From Caenorhabditis elegans (Eukaryota > Nematoda > Chromadorea > Rhabditida > Rhabditidae), in the NCBI RefSeq assembly GCF_000002985.6, contig NC_003284.9, forward strand, positions 992,001-1,056,000: a stretch of 64,000 nt of DNA, in the 5' to 3' direction. The notes beneath the pieces were generated by a model, which was given only the letters and a program-made list of their open reading frames with translations, did no database searches and was not told where the DNA came from. Every line of letters begins with the position of its first letter. Position 1 is the first letter of the stretch. A program made the position numbers and the translations under genes. Below, piece by piece: positions 1 to 12,345 of the stretch.

Positions 1-470
1 GTTACAGTAGGACCGGAACCTAGATGAATTCACGTGACTCACTCACTAAAATGCCAAAAAGCCCATAAAAATTTGACAACCCAAAAAAAAAGATGAAGAA
101 GAATAAATGAGGAATAAAGAAGTCGTCGAATTTGGGAAGAGAAGACATTCCAAATTGGCGGCGTCACATTTTTAGAAACGAATTTTTTGACGAGCGAATA
201 TGGTAAATATACTGTTAAAAAGGAATTGCATCTAAAAAATGTTATTAAAAAAACTAAAAATTTTAATAGTAATGAATTTTAGATCTTCAAATTGTTTCTA
301 AAAATAAAAAGAGATTAAGATTAAAATCATTTTGAAAAAGTCAGAAAAACGTTGTACTTAATCTCATAAAGTTTAATGAAGACACTAGGGAGATTAGTGA
401 TTTCTGCGATTTAGAAATTTGGATTTTCGTATTTTTGACAAAAAAAGAATGGCAAGAAGGCAAAGACATG
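1..470. other. AT-rich sequence without a recognisable gene
   Basis: I see no coding exon, RNA gene or clear repeat here. The stretch is AT-rich with scattered purine runs and may be promoter or intron DNA of a gene beyond the left edge. Confidence 0.5.
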
Positions 471-1910
471 GGAGGGATGTGAGAAGAAAGAAGAAGGAAA
501 CGTCAAAAAGCTTGGGCGTAATCATGCAAAAGTCAAGTCAATGTCGCTAATTTCTTGTGGTTTTTCCTTTTCTTCGGGCTCTTTCGGGCTCTTTCGGAGC
601 AAAGTGATGAAGGGAATGGAAAAAAATGGAGGGATAAAGTAGAGCAAAAAAGGGAGCGCGGTGAAAAGGGGGAGGTGAATACTCACTACTTAAGACTCAT
701 TTTGTTTCTTTTTATTTTTTCTTCTTTTTTCTGCGTGAATAATTTTTGCTGCAATGTTCAGAAGGGTCCCTACGGCAAACAAGCAGCACCTAGAGAGACG
801 GAGAAGAAGCAAAGAAAGAGAGCAGGAGCATGTCTTGCATCCACAGGTAAGAAATACCACGTGAATTAGAGAGATGGAAAAGCCCCCAAGATGGAAAACT
901 GCTGTGGCAGCGGCTCTCTCTCTCTCTGCGTGGCCACAAGCGTAAACAACAAGATGGCAACGAAAGACGCCTTCAGTAGCAACAAACGACGACGGCAACC
1001 GAGGGCCCCGCAGCGACGACGACGACGACGGCAGTACGGAGAGCACGGAGCACGGAGCACGCAGTCAGCTCTCTCCTTCTTGCCCCTACTCTTCTCTTTC
1101 TTGATTCCCTCCACACCACACTCCGAAACGCCGGAGAGAAAACGCACAAAGAGCCGATGGGGAGTGGAGAAGGAGGCGAAGCTAACTGAAATCTCCCTGA
1201 ATGACATGCTATTTCTCATGGGGGTACATCGAAGGGGTGCGGCGGGTGAGGGAGAAGGCCCCCCTCCCCCCGTTGCCTATATCTGGACTTGAGCAGTAGG
1301 AAGGGATAGCGAGAGATAGAGAGAGAGGGAAGTGAAAAAACATCTTTGATGCAATGTGCCGAGCCTGACGGAGAAGGATGGAGAATTGCGGAGAATCGCG
1401 GAGAATAACGAAGGGAAGAAAGGAAGAAAAATGCAAAGAAGAAGAAGAAAACTATTCAACGAAGGGAAGAGAAATAAGAAATTTCTCGCTCTCCCTATCT
1501 CTCTGTCCCCCGGCGAGTTAGTTCTTTTTTTTTCGAATAGGATAGGGAGTTGGGGGGGGGGGGGGGGGGGGGATGGAGAAGTTGTGAAGAGGCTAGTTAG
1601 TCGACTCTTGCTGAAAATGGATCCCCCACCCGACTGATTTTGTCTTTTTTCCTCTTTTCATGTTTTATATACGAGCCAAGAAGAAAAAAGAGGAGAAAAG
1701 TTGGATCTTTTTCAAGAGAAAGAAAAAGAGAAAGAGAGAGAGAGAGAGAGACAGCGGGACCCGGTATCTGAAAACTTGTTTTCCATGAAGCCGGGATCTC
1801 TGATGACGTCTTTCAACTATTTTGAATAGAAATTCTTTCCAGATCCCACAGATTCTTCGTTTGTCTGAGAAAATGACTCCATAACTTTGGAGAGGTGCCA
1901 ATAAAGATTG
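471..1910. other. Purine-rich island, possible promoter or 5' exon region
   Basis: The plus strand is strongly purine-rich (GA, GAA and GGA runs), with a (GA)n run near 1730-1751 and higher GC than its surroundings. Open frames here are compositional. A good splice donor (CACAG then GTAAGAAA) lies at about 847-848 on the plus strand. It could end a non-coding or short first exon of a gene with a long first intron, but I found no matching downstream exon. Islands like this often lie upstream of C. elegans genes; the role here is inference. Confidence 0.35.
1552..1572 (+). repeat. Homopolymer run of 21 G
   Basis: An uninterrupted run of 21 guanines inside the purine-rich island. Runs of this length can form G-quadruplexes. 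In C. elegans such tracts are the known deletion targets when the DOG-1/FANCJ helicase is missing. The exact length may suffer from assembly error. Confidence 0.9.
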
Positions 1911-4900
1911 AGAAAATGTTAGGGGAAATCTATTGTTTCCCTAGATTAATTGAGTCGTTTTTGAGAGCAACTGAGAGCAAAAAGGCAGATTTATCTTCTC
2001 ATGATTTCATAAAACATCTTGTTCTTTAGGGAAAGATCACAACAAAATTACCAAGAAATGTATTATGATTAGTATGGTAGTCTTGGAGTTTGAGTAACTC
2101 TGCCAATGTTCGCTAAAACGGTAAGAAAATATGAGTGAGACGACATTCAATTTGGTAAAAAAATGAAATGGGCTAAACTTTTTGGATAGAAAATTGTCGG
2201 AAAATGATGATAAGTTGTTCACGGTAGTTTACATCAATCTGTACAAAAATGTACATATAGCTTGTAGTTTGGGATGTTCATGTGCTGTTAAAAAAATACA
2301 AAAATGTACTTTAATTTACTTTTTGGCCTATTTATAAACTATATTGAAGAAAATTTCTGAAAAATTCATCAATTTTTAATATTTTTCGATATATTTTTTT
2401 CATTTTTTAAAAATAGTTTTTATTATTTTTTCAACAGCGTAGATGAGCTGAGTCTGAGTGTTCCATTTCAGTTTAATCTACGTAGATCTACAAAAATCGC
2501 CGGAATTCAAGCGCAGACTTTTCAACTGATTCCTCATAATTAAGAGCGTGCTAACGCCACACTTTTTTGTCAAAACAATTTCCGCATTTCTTGTAGATCA
2601 AACCGTAATGGGACATCCTGGCACCACGTGCCCTGTGGCAAGACCATGCGGTCGTAGAAGTCGTAGAAAATATCAAGCTTTTTTCCAAACTTGTAAAGTG
2701 TGAGTTAGCAGACTTTCAATCATGGAAACAGGTGGTATAACATAAAAACTTTTAACAAGAATTTCTCAAGTTTAATCATGTTTTTCAGGTGTTAATTAAT
2801 AGATTTGTTGGAAAAAATTGTCATGGGCAGTTCTAGGAAAACAAAATATGTACATCCCGGTTTTGAACTTTCAGTATTTTTGAAGTTTTGGAGCGAAATT
2901 GGTATAGTAAACTTTTAAAGGAATTTTAAAAATTTAGAAGACAACTGTAATATTAACAGTGTTGATTACATCTTGAAATTGAAACAATTGGAAGTACAGA
3001 AGTAGGTATGTTTTTTTTTTGGTGTTGCCTTCATGCCTACCTGCCTAAAATGCAGACATAACTAATTGGTAAGATGCGAACTTTGTCATATATGATTGTG
3101 TTTTCTAATTAAATTAAAAATTTGTAATCTGAGAATATAATTCAAGTTACAATAAACTTTTTTAAATATAATTTTTTGACATTAAATTTGCCCCAAAAGT
3201 TTTCAAAAAAAACCTGAACTAGACTACAATACTTAAATTTTGAACTTCTTTTGGAAAATCTTCAGATTTGTCAAAACCTCGCATTCACATTAACAATAAA
3301 AAAATCTTACCGAAAACTTGACAGGTTGAATAAGAATTCAGAACTAACTATAAGAATGAGAGTCTGCGGCTTAAAAACTGAAAACTAAGCAGGTGAACTC
3401 ACCATTTTATGAAAATGGAATATAGCACGCGGTACAAACATGACGTGATTGGAGACCAGAAAGAACATTTTTGAGAGTTTCAGAACAAATTCGTATACTT
3501 GGAAACGTTTTTTTAAAAGTTACAGTCAAAAATTGGTGAAGCTCATATTTTGACGTATTGGAAAGTGGAGTATTGTCAGTTTAATCAAACAAAACTTCTC
3601 AGAAACTATTTGAAATTTTTTTGTCAATTTTACAGAAAACTCCGTTCTCGCTTATCGTAATTTTGAAAAATGACAAAAAAAGTTTTTCTACGGAAACTGA
3701 ATTTTAACTACGTATGTTTTAGTTATTCGTATTTGAACGGCTCGGAAAAAATGGATGATTGTTTTTTGAAAATTTGCCAATTTACTAAGGCTTTTACTAA
3801 AAATTTGTGGTATTTTACTGTAATAAATCTACTTGGGCTGAACCCCTACTGAGGATACGGCACATTACAAAAAAAGTAAGTAAAACTTGAGGAATTCAAG
3901 AATTTAGAAAAAAATGTAAAGGGTCAACAAATGCTTGAAAATGGTTTAAAAATTCTAACTATATATTTCAGAATTCTTAGTGGTCAATTTTTGGGAAACT
4001 GAATATATTCAAGATACATATGAGCTGCAAAAATTTCAACTAAGTTTCTTGGAAAAAACTTCGTTTCCAGGTATACTTTTTATTCTAAAACCCAAAATAA
4101 AATCGAAAAGATTTTTTTTCAATAGAAATTTATAAAGCTTCCTTGTTTTCCATCCAATCTCCTGAACATTTGTTCCACCCACAATTTGATTCCAGGCGCC
4201 CCGATATCAAGAACTAAGTACTACAAACGAGAAATGAAATACATAAAAAACAAAAAAAAACAAAAAACAAAACAAAAAAACGCTTTTCCGAGTTAGAGTT
4301 CTGCGGGCAGGCTTCAACCAATTTCCTGGACCTCACACAACATAAATCACAGGCTGGAGGAGCTCAATGAGCCGCACTAAAGGCTTTCTTCCGGAGTGGT
4401 AGAGACGATAAAGAAGAAGATGAACTGAATCGGAATCTAAAAAAATGAAGAAGGGAGGAAATTGGAAAACGACGGAGTGGTATCAAAGTCACCAATCTCC
4501 AAGAGAAAAGAGAAAGGATTATTACGTCGGATTTCTATTTAATTTTGTATCCAATGGCATAATGCAAAAATTTGTAAATACTTATTTTTGTAAATACTAG
4601 TGCAAAATGCAATCTAAAAAGTCCTAAATATAGACAGCAAATTGAGGATTTTCAAAATTGTTCTTCAGAAAATTTAGATTTTGCATATGTGCACTTCATG
4701 TGCTAAAACTTTTAAATATATGGAAAGAAAATCGTGAAAAAAAATCCACGATTTTCATAAGTGGCTGATAGTGTCTGAAGTATTAAAACATGTCCTAAAT
4801 TTTTCAATCCACACTGACAATACTTTTTCAATGTTTCAAATTTTTCCGAGAATTAGAACAATTTGGCGCAAAACTGCCAAATTCTTCAATTTAAAAGGTC

Positions 4901-7900
4901 TTAAATGGAGACAAGAAACTGCAAAATCTAAAAAAAACATTATTTTAGAAAACCTGTTTTTTTTTTAATTTTAGTCGAAGAATTCGAAGATATCTTTTCA
5001 TTTTATAGAGTACTTTTCAAATGTCAAATTCAAAAATCGTTCTGAAAATCGAAGAAAAAAAGTTGAAAAGTGCAAGTCAAAATGGCGAAAACGTACAATT
5101 TAAGAATAATTATTAGTATTGGAATACGAAAGAGCGTTGCACTTCGAAATCCCATATGTAAGGTTTGAACTTTGTGATAATTTTGCAAAATATGCTATGC
5201 CAAGTGCTGTGCCGAGTGGAACCCATAAAATGTCGGGCGCTGCTGAGAATTTTCAGTTTGCAGGTATCGGACACCTCTTTAGGGTTTTCAGGTCCAAAAT
5301 GATATTGAAATAAAAAAAAAAAGATTTCTGAATTATAAAAATAGTTTTAGCTTACTTGTGGGCCTTCTTCCGGTTCTTGATTCAAAACTTGGCATCCTTT
5401 GAAAAAGTTGTGAAGTTTAGAGTACATGACTTGTGAAACTATACAAAAATAAGACAACTTTTGCGCAGATGGGAGGAGCTGAGTTTCTATGAAACCACAA
5501 CTTGGATACCGTTTCTAATGTCGTCATTTGCAATTTTATGCTTTCAAACAGAATTATTTTTAGTCAACATAAATCTTTGGGAAAAAATGTTGTACACTTC
5601 ATTTTCACGGAATTTATGAAAACGAACCTTTTTTGGAGTTTTTAGAGCCTTTTTGTGAGAATTTTTTCAACATCAGGATAGAAAATTGCAAACTAATAAA
5701 AAATGTGTTATTTAATCGAAAAAATTAATAGAAGTTTCTATTTTGTTAAATAATTTTTTTTTCTATTTTCAAAAAAAATTCGAAATATTTTAGATTTCCC
5801 GTGTGACGTCACTTTAGACATTTTTTTTCTTTGATTTATAATTTTAAAAATAATTTTTCAAATTTACAGACATTCTTCCGTTTCGGTATGGTTTTCTTAC
5901 TGGTTAGCCAGTTTTTTTTTATGGAATAACACCTGATAAAATTGACAAACTGTGTTTCAAGTGATGAATCAAATACAATTTTTTCAAAAAACGAATAAGT
6001 ATCGCCGGAAAACGCAAAAATATTTTAAATGACGTCACATTATTGCGTGTTAAATTGAAAAAGTGAAAAAAATATTTAAAAATTATTAGGAATATTGAGA
6101 CTCTGTAATATAGGGCAAAAACCGACAGACTTTTGTTTTAAAAAAGTTTTTTAAAAATCTAAAAGCGAAAGAAGAATTTTCAGATCCGGACTTTGGGAAT
6201 ATTTTATCTATCCCTAGTAACACTGTTTTAATTGCTTTAAATATCCAGAAAATATCGGAAAATTATATTTTTATTTTCCCGCCAAGTCTCTCTGTAGCAA
6301 GTTGCAGGGAAAAACTTAGTACTTCACAAAATAAACAGAGGTTTTGAAATCTTAAAATACAAGTTATTGTACTGAATAATTACTTATGTAAAAGGTTGAT
6401 AAAGTATTGAAACAAAAAGTTTGAAGCTTGAAATCAACAGTACGAAAAATAATTTTGTGATCATCGAAAAAACACCCGCACCTCTTATTTAAGCTGTAGG
6501 ATTTAAGAAGTCTCCTTGAAGCCACTATAATCTTGGATCAGAAAAATTTTGAATCATTTGAAGAAGCAAATTGATCATACAAAATTATACATAAAGGCCA
6601 TAGATTTCTTGTTGTTTTTGTAAGGCTCCATACATTCGACAGCTTATTTCACTAGCATTTTTGTGACTCGTATGAAAACTCATATGGCACTGGTTTCACA
6701 AATTTTGGTACTTGTGTAGTATAACGTCGTATTTTAAGAAATAATTAAAACAGCTATCAGGTTATCGATTTTTTATCAAACATGATATGTTCATTCATTA
6801 TTAAGCTAATAAGCAGAGTATTTCAGCTTACAGTGCTGAATGAAATCTACAATAAAAATGAATGAAGATCTTCAAAGTAGGCCACTACAAAAAATTTAAC
6901 TGCAGAAGAGCACTTTGAAGTCGGAAAGTTGTGCAGAATTTTTTAAATGGCTGAAACAATTACAGACTAAAAAAGAATGCAAAGAGCTTCCAGAATGTTT
7001 GCTTGCTCTTAGAAATCCTAAAAATCATCAAAAGTTTTAAAAATTAATATTTGTTGCAGACAAGGCTGCTTAAAGATTATGTAAGTTTTCCACACCAGCC
7101 AAGATGCTTACACCTTTGCCGCGACCAAACTTTTTCATAAATTGAAAGACCTTCGAAATAAGAATTTCCTGAGTAGAGGAAAATGGGTTTTTGCCAAAAA
7201 CCCGAAAACAAGTAAAAACGTGAGCCAGACATCTGACAAGTCAAAATTATTTTTTTATACCTCTATAGTAACTGTAGCATAACTGTAGCTCTAATGGATT
7301 TTTTTGCTCTAAGTTTTGACATAGCTTTTAAAAAAACGTGTTTTTTTAAAAAAAAAAAGAGTTTCATTTCTTAACTTTTTTTTTCGAAAATTTCCACAGA
7401 TTATTAGAAATGAAAATTTAAAATTCACGTCAAAATTATAAAAAGCGGCAAACGGCAAAGGCGAAGGCCGGCGTGAGGCCCGCATTTCGCGCCTCACTCA
7501 GCTGGGAACGCTACAATTAGCTTACCTTAACTGAATACTCAGAAAATGATTTTTCTTCACGCAAAAAAAAAAGTGAAAACTATAGAAAACTTGAATGCTG
7601 CCAAATTTGGATTTTGAATAACAATGTGATGAGAAATCTGCACGCCTTCTCAAGAAAATATATGAATTGAAGTAAGTGTGAATTTTGACAAACAATTGAA
7701 ATGGAAAAGAGAAAAGGGGGGTCTGTTGCTACAGCTACAGTATGATAGTGTAAATGAAATTATTTTGTTGCAATAACAATATTATGTAGATTCACTTTTG
7801 AATGTAAACTTCTTTACGCAAAATTGCCGAGAAAATGTGTTTTTTTTTATTTGAAACTCCATAAACATCCAGTTAATTGAAAAAATTTTATTGATTAATT

Positions 7901-8382
7901 TCAATTCAGTGACAGCATTTGCAACGTGCCCGACAGTTTGATGATGTCAAAAATAGTCTAGCTAGACAAATTATGGTACGTAACTTGGCAAATGTTTAAC
8001 AAAATTGAAGAAAACCAATTGGTCAGACTTGACATATAAAATGCCCGTGGCCTGTGAAATTTTCAATGCTTTTTGAAAAATTTTAGTTAATCAGATCCCT
8101 CAGTTCAACAGCTTTTTCAAAATTTTGAACGCTTTAAAATCAATAATTTTACGGGACACGCTCTCAGGGGCCAGAGGGAAGTTTGAAAATCTCAGTGGCT
8201 GCTAATTTTTTAAATGTGAATAAGAATACGACTTTAAATGGAACTGCAATTGTGTCAGCCTCGTAAACCTCCTTCATGTCCAATCAATATTGACATAAAT
8301 CCTTCCGACCAACATTATTGGAGATGGCAAAATTAAAGAGGTACCTACTATGCTGGTTGGTAGTTGGCACACCGCCAAAGTT
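1911..8382. other. Long AT-rich region, no supported gene
   Basis: No open frame here has convincing codon use together with splice sites. Frames such as 5119-5313 (+) rely on non-ATG starts and read into low-complexity sequence. A GC-richer patch at 4290-4440 is the only notable composition change besides the dispersed repeat near 2.5 kb. The region could be intergenic or a long intron of a gene outside the window. Confidence 0.45.
2435..2660. repeat. Dispersed repeat fragment with GTAGATCTAC and CACCACGTG motifs
   Basis: The fragment carries short near-palindromes around CTACGTAGATC, then GTAGATCAAACCGTAATGGG and CACCACGTG. A related string (CTACGTAGATTAAAGCG followed by ACACCACGTG) recurs at about 17.67-17.71 kb. 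The shared order of motifs suggests a dispersed family common in C. elegans. I do not assign a family name. Confidence 0.5.
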
Positions 8383-8499
8383 GGTACGTACAATTTCTAC
8401 GTCACAACATCTTGACTGTTTTTTCTCTCTACAAACTTACAGGCCACTCTCTCTGGGAAAAAACTATCCAGATGTTGTGACGTAGAAAGTGTATGTGCC
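8383..8499. repeat. 30-bp inverted repeat with ~57-bp spacer
   Basis: The left arm (8383-8412) and right arm (8470-8499) are near-perfect reverse complements built on TTCTACGTCACAACATCT. The spacer is T-rich. This would form a strong hairpin and looks like a small palindromic or MITE-type element. I see no clear target-site duplication. Confidence 0.75.
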
Positions 8500-8727
8500 A
8501 AGTATGCTAATGTTACGTACACAGTTTTGGAATACTTAATTAGGTCATTCTTATGTAAAACAATATTGTCACAAATTACAAAGAACACAAATTTTGCAAT
8601 GGCCAAAAAAATGAGGAAACCGTCATTTGCCCAATTGCTGGAAGTTCTTCTGCAGTTTTATGAAATTTCGCGTCTCGAAATTTGCCAAAATTTTCGAATG
8701 TATGTTTTTAAACTTTTATTTTTCTAA

Positions 8728-10914
8728 TATTTTTAGAAAATCTAGGAAAATTCATAGAGTAGCTACGATTTTGCAGTAAAAAAATAAAGAAAATCAGCAA
8801 TTCGTTGATTTGCCGGGAATTTTACAACATTGGCAAGTTGCCAAATTTGCTGTTTTCCGAAATCAATTTAATGAAATTTTTAAAGAAAGTCTTCATAAGG
8901 TGCGCGAAATTTTGCAAAAATTCAAAAAACGTCAACTTTCTGATTTTGCCGTTATTGAAAATTAATTATAATTTTTTGGCTATACAGGTATACGTTATAT
9001 ATGTATCAGATGTATTTACAAGGCTTGATCCAATACTCACAATCATGAAAAATGCCAGCTTACCTTAAACATAAACATTGCTGCTCAGTCACCTAGATAC
9101 TCTAGATGAATGCAACCCAAATGAGATATCTGAAAGTAATCGTCTTGAGAAGAACAGCTCAAACGGCAATGAAGAAGCACGGAATTCTGGCAGGCGGGCG
9201 CATTTGCAATTACTGGGCGTTTGTGCCATTGCGCGGGGGGGGGGCACAATTTCCTTTATCGCGGGCATGTCAGATAGCAAAAAAAAATCAGGAGATAGGT
9301 CCGACTTCATATCCGAACTCTTTCGATCATTGCCCGTGGAAAACAAAATATCCACATTTCTTATTATTTCCTAGGACAAAAGTCGAGAACACATGACGTA
9401 GTTTCGAGCTCGTCGAAACTGTTGAAAATTTCTCTCAAGATGGACTGTCCTAGGATTTTTGATTCAAGTTTAAAAAAAATTCCCACACACATACAGAATG
9501 TAAGTTACAGTATTAAATTGAATTTTTGGAATAAGTAACCCCAAAAACGCGTTTCGCAAAATGTTTTTCTTGTTTTTCAAAGGGAAACAACAAACACTTG
9601 TGCCATCAATCGAACATCTTACAAAGCAGCCATTTTTTGACTTTAGAGTGTTATATTACATATAGTTGGATCATTCTCTTAGCACTGTAAATCAACTAGT
9701 TTTTAAGAAATTTTGAGTCAGGATTCCAGCTTCTAGGTGACGGTGGGTGCTTGCAAATTACTTTACGCGGGAGTTCAACTTTTATGCATTATATTGCTTG
9801 TAAGTTGATACTATTCTAAATTTTTGTTACTGTATTTTATTTTTCGAAACTAAATTTGTTCTTCTTCAGATTTCTATAATCTTTTGCAGATTACAGTTTT
9901 TATAGTACATTTGAATAGATAACTTTTAAATTAGATTAGCTATTCAAAAGTTGAGTGCTTACCTGTGAAATATTATTTTGTTGATTTTCTGAGAAAACTG
10001 AATTTGAAAATGACTGAGCGAATATTTTTCAAAATTAAACTAACCATGAGAATCCAAAACGTCTTCCGGCGAGTCTCAATGGGCATGACCAATGTCGGCA
10101 AATTCTGGCTCCTATAATATTCGGAGCAAAAGTACTAATGCACGACAGGCGCCGCAAAACAGCAGCCAATGTCTCCTCCCCATATTATTTTTCTTAGCTT
10201 CATCTCGAGTCAGAAACGCTGATATTTTGTATTTCCCCTTTATTCCCTCCATGTACGAACACAATTGCCGCGTGCCGGTTAGCGATGTACATCAAAAAGT
10301 ACAATCCCACAATCTTTACTGGTTTTCCGTCCGGTTACCCAATACTCACTGTCGGCTGGTGGCTACTGGTGGGATTTAGAGATATAATAAAGTTCGGAGA
10401 ACAGGGAGAGAGAAATAGTTACAGAAAAATAAACTAGGTTTTGAAACTGGTGTACTTATGACATAACGAGTGATTAATGTTTTGCTCTATTGAATAAACA
10501 AAAACGGATTAAAAATTGTTGTTGCAAACGAAAACTTTTTTTTCTCTAAATTTTAAAAAATATTTTTAAAAAAATACGTAAACCTAGGCATGTTAAAAAA
10601 TTGTCCCAATTTAAGACTAGGTTTACCACCAACGCGTTCGCGACTCACCTGTACTGTCCAGGGCACGGTACCCTTTTAAAAAAAAGAAAATGAACTCAAA
10701 AACTTTTTTAAATGAGATATTTGGTTCGGAGGCGTTTAGGACCGTTTTTTTTTTGAATCGGTCGGCCCTCTCTGAGCTTCTGAGCAGGCATACATACCTG
10801 AAACAGTTTGAATACCTGCGGAAAAAATTTGATACCTATATCTGCATAATTAATACGAGAAGGTCCTGAAAAATAGAACGAAAAAAAAAATATAGACGTG
10901 GTAGACCGAATTGT
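8728..10914. other. Intergenic or intronic DNA, no supported gene
   Basis: GC-richer patches at 9080-9390 and 10090-10380 have overlapping open frames on both strands but no consistent gene. On the minus strand several donor-like sites occur (near 9066, 10350 and 10646). They could be non-coding exons of a gene lying to the left, but I cannot pair them with acceptors or a reading frame. Confidence 0.4.
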
Positions 10915-11530
10915 TATTTGCACTGTCCAAAACATTAATTGAACTGCACAAAATTAGGATTGCATTGATACAATCAGCGGTTGCACTGACCACAATTTTA
11001 ATAGCACTGACCAAAAAAATCGAAGTAGAAAAAGAAGCTGCATTGAAACAGTATTGCATTAATAGTACTGAATAATAATTAAAAAAAACACCCAACTTAT
11101 TTTAAAAACCATCCTTCTTCACGGCGGGATAAATTAAATATTTTAATGCCCAATTCAAGCGCACAAATAAATTTTATTTCATTGCCCAGCTATTGATTGC
11201 ACTGACAAAATCAGCGATCACACTGACCAATAAGTTATTGGCACTCACCAATATGTTAATCGCACTGACCAAAAAATTGAAGTAGAAGATAAGAAGCTGC
11301 ATTGAAATAGTATTACTTTAATAGTACTGAATGGTAATTTTAAACAGCACCCAACTTATTTTATAAACCTTCTTCAAGGTGGGATAAATTAAATCTTTTA
11401 ATGCCCAAGTTAACCGCACGAACAAGTTTTATTGCACTGACCAATGTGTTAATTGCACTGACAAAAGCCACCGTGACCGATATCATGGATGCATATTGCA
11501 CTGGCAAATATCACGTCAAAACGTTAAACG
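10915..11530 (-). repeat. Field of TGCACTGACC-type minisatellite units
   Basis: More than ten irregularly spaced units resembling GCACTGACCA or CACTGACAAA occur over 600 bp, the reverse complement of the GGTCAGTGCA core seen elsewhere in the window. Two longer segments (about 10.99-11.15 kb and 11.22-11.42 kb) are also similar to each other, including the GTAGAAxAxAAGAAGCTGCA and GGCGGGATAAATTAAAT-like parts. This suggests an internal duplication of a larger repeat unit. Confidence 0.8.
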
Positions 11531-11581
11531 TGGTGACAAAACTGATGATTTAATCATTATATAATAATTTTCAACTTCATG

Positions 11582-11923
11582 CTACACGCTTTCCCTTCTA
11601 ACCCAAACTTCCAATAATTTACACCTTGAACAAAAGAAGCCTGAACATATATGCATATAACTTTCCCCTCTTGAAACGTCTTCACCTTGACTGTAGCTTT
11701 TGTTTCTAGCTGAATCTGAATCCCAATTGTAGGTTTGTTTTCCTTCTACCATTCCCTTTTTACCGCGCTCATTGTATGCGGGAAGTGGCGGAGAGAGGAA
11801 GGGCGAGGTAAAATAGCCAGTTTCCCCTTTCAACGAAAGAGGGGCGTATAACCTGTGTGCGGATGTACCGAGATGAGTATTTTTCGTCTGTATCGGACGA
11901 CATGGGCGTTCTGTTTTTCTCAT
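11582..11923 (-). CDS. Unsupported 113-codon open frame upstream of the ZP-like gene
   Basis: This frame starts with a true ATG and runs 113 codons without a stop. It lies about 420 bp upstream of the divergently oriented ZP-N-like gene. The predicted peptide is hydrophilic, with a KGxTGYFTSPFLSPPLPAY-like proline patch and no domain I recognise. Its GC content is above the flanks. It could be a real small gene, a conserved promoter element that happens to be open, or chance. No splice signals or homology support it. Confidence 0.2.
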   Translation of the reverse strand: MRKTERPCRPIQTKNTHLGTSAHRLYAPLSLKGETGYFTSPFLSPPLPAYNERGKKGMVEGKQTYNWDSDSARNKSYSQGEDVSRGESYMHICSGFFCSRCKLLEVWVRRESV

Positions 11924-12345
11924 ATGTTTGTCATAAATCTTAGTTAATCTGACTAATCAGTACCGTTCTGGTTTTAATTTTGAACTGTTGAAATTCAATG
12001 CTTGAAACTTAAGACATTCAAAAACAAATAATATTCTTTGCATGCAATTTCAAATAAAAAAAAACGATCTAGCGTTTTGTTCACCTGAAAAGCATTTAAA
12101 AATTTCTCGTAAAAAGTTATTCCCCAAAGAGTGTGTTCGCCTGGTTTTAAGCCTGTTGTAATTTTTAAAAGCTTTTCAAACCCGAAAACAGCTTTAATCA
12201 TTTCTCAGATACTTTTTATTGACAAAATAATCAATAAAACTGCTAAACTAATAAAAAACTATACCTGTTTCAACTTTTTTACGTACTCTATAATCTAAAT
12301 TATCTTTTATGTTTATTGCTTTAACTTGTATTCCAGTTATTTCAC

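Noticed and set aside
690..1436. Several 75-133 aa proteins in the first 1.5 kb
   Set aside because: Overlapping frames on both strands in purine-rich low-complexity DNA, without splice support or domains.
10915..11530. CRISPR-like array
   Set aside because: Units are short, irregularly spaced and degenerate, the host is a eukaryote, and the motif is a dispersed minisatellite.
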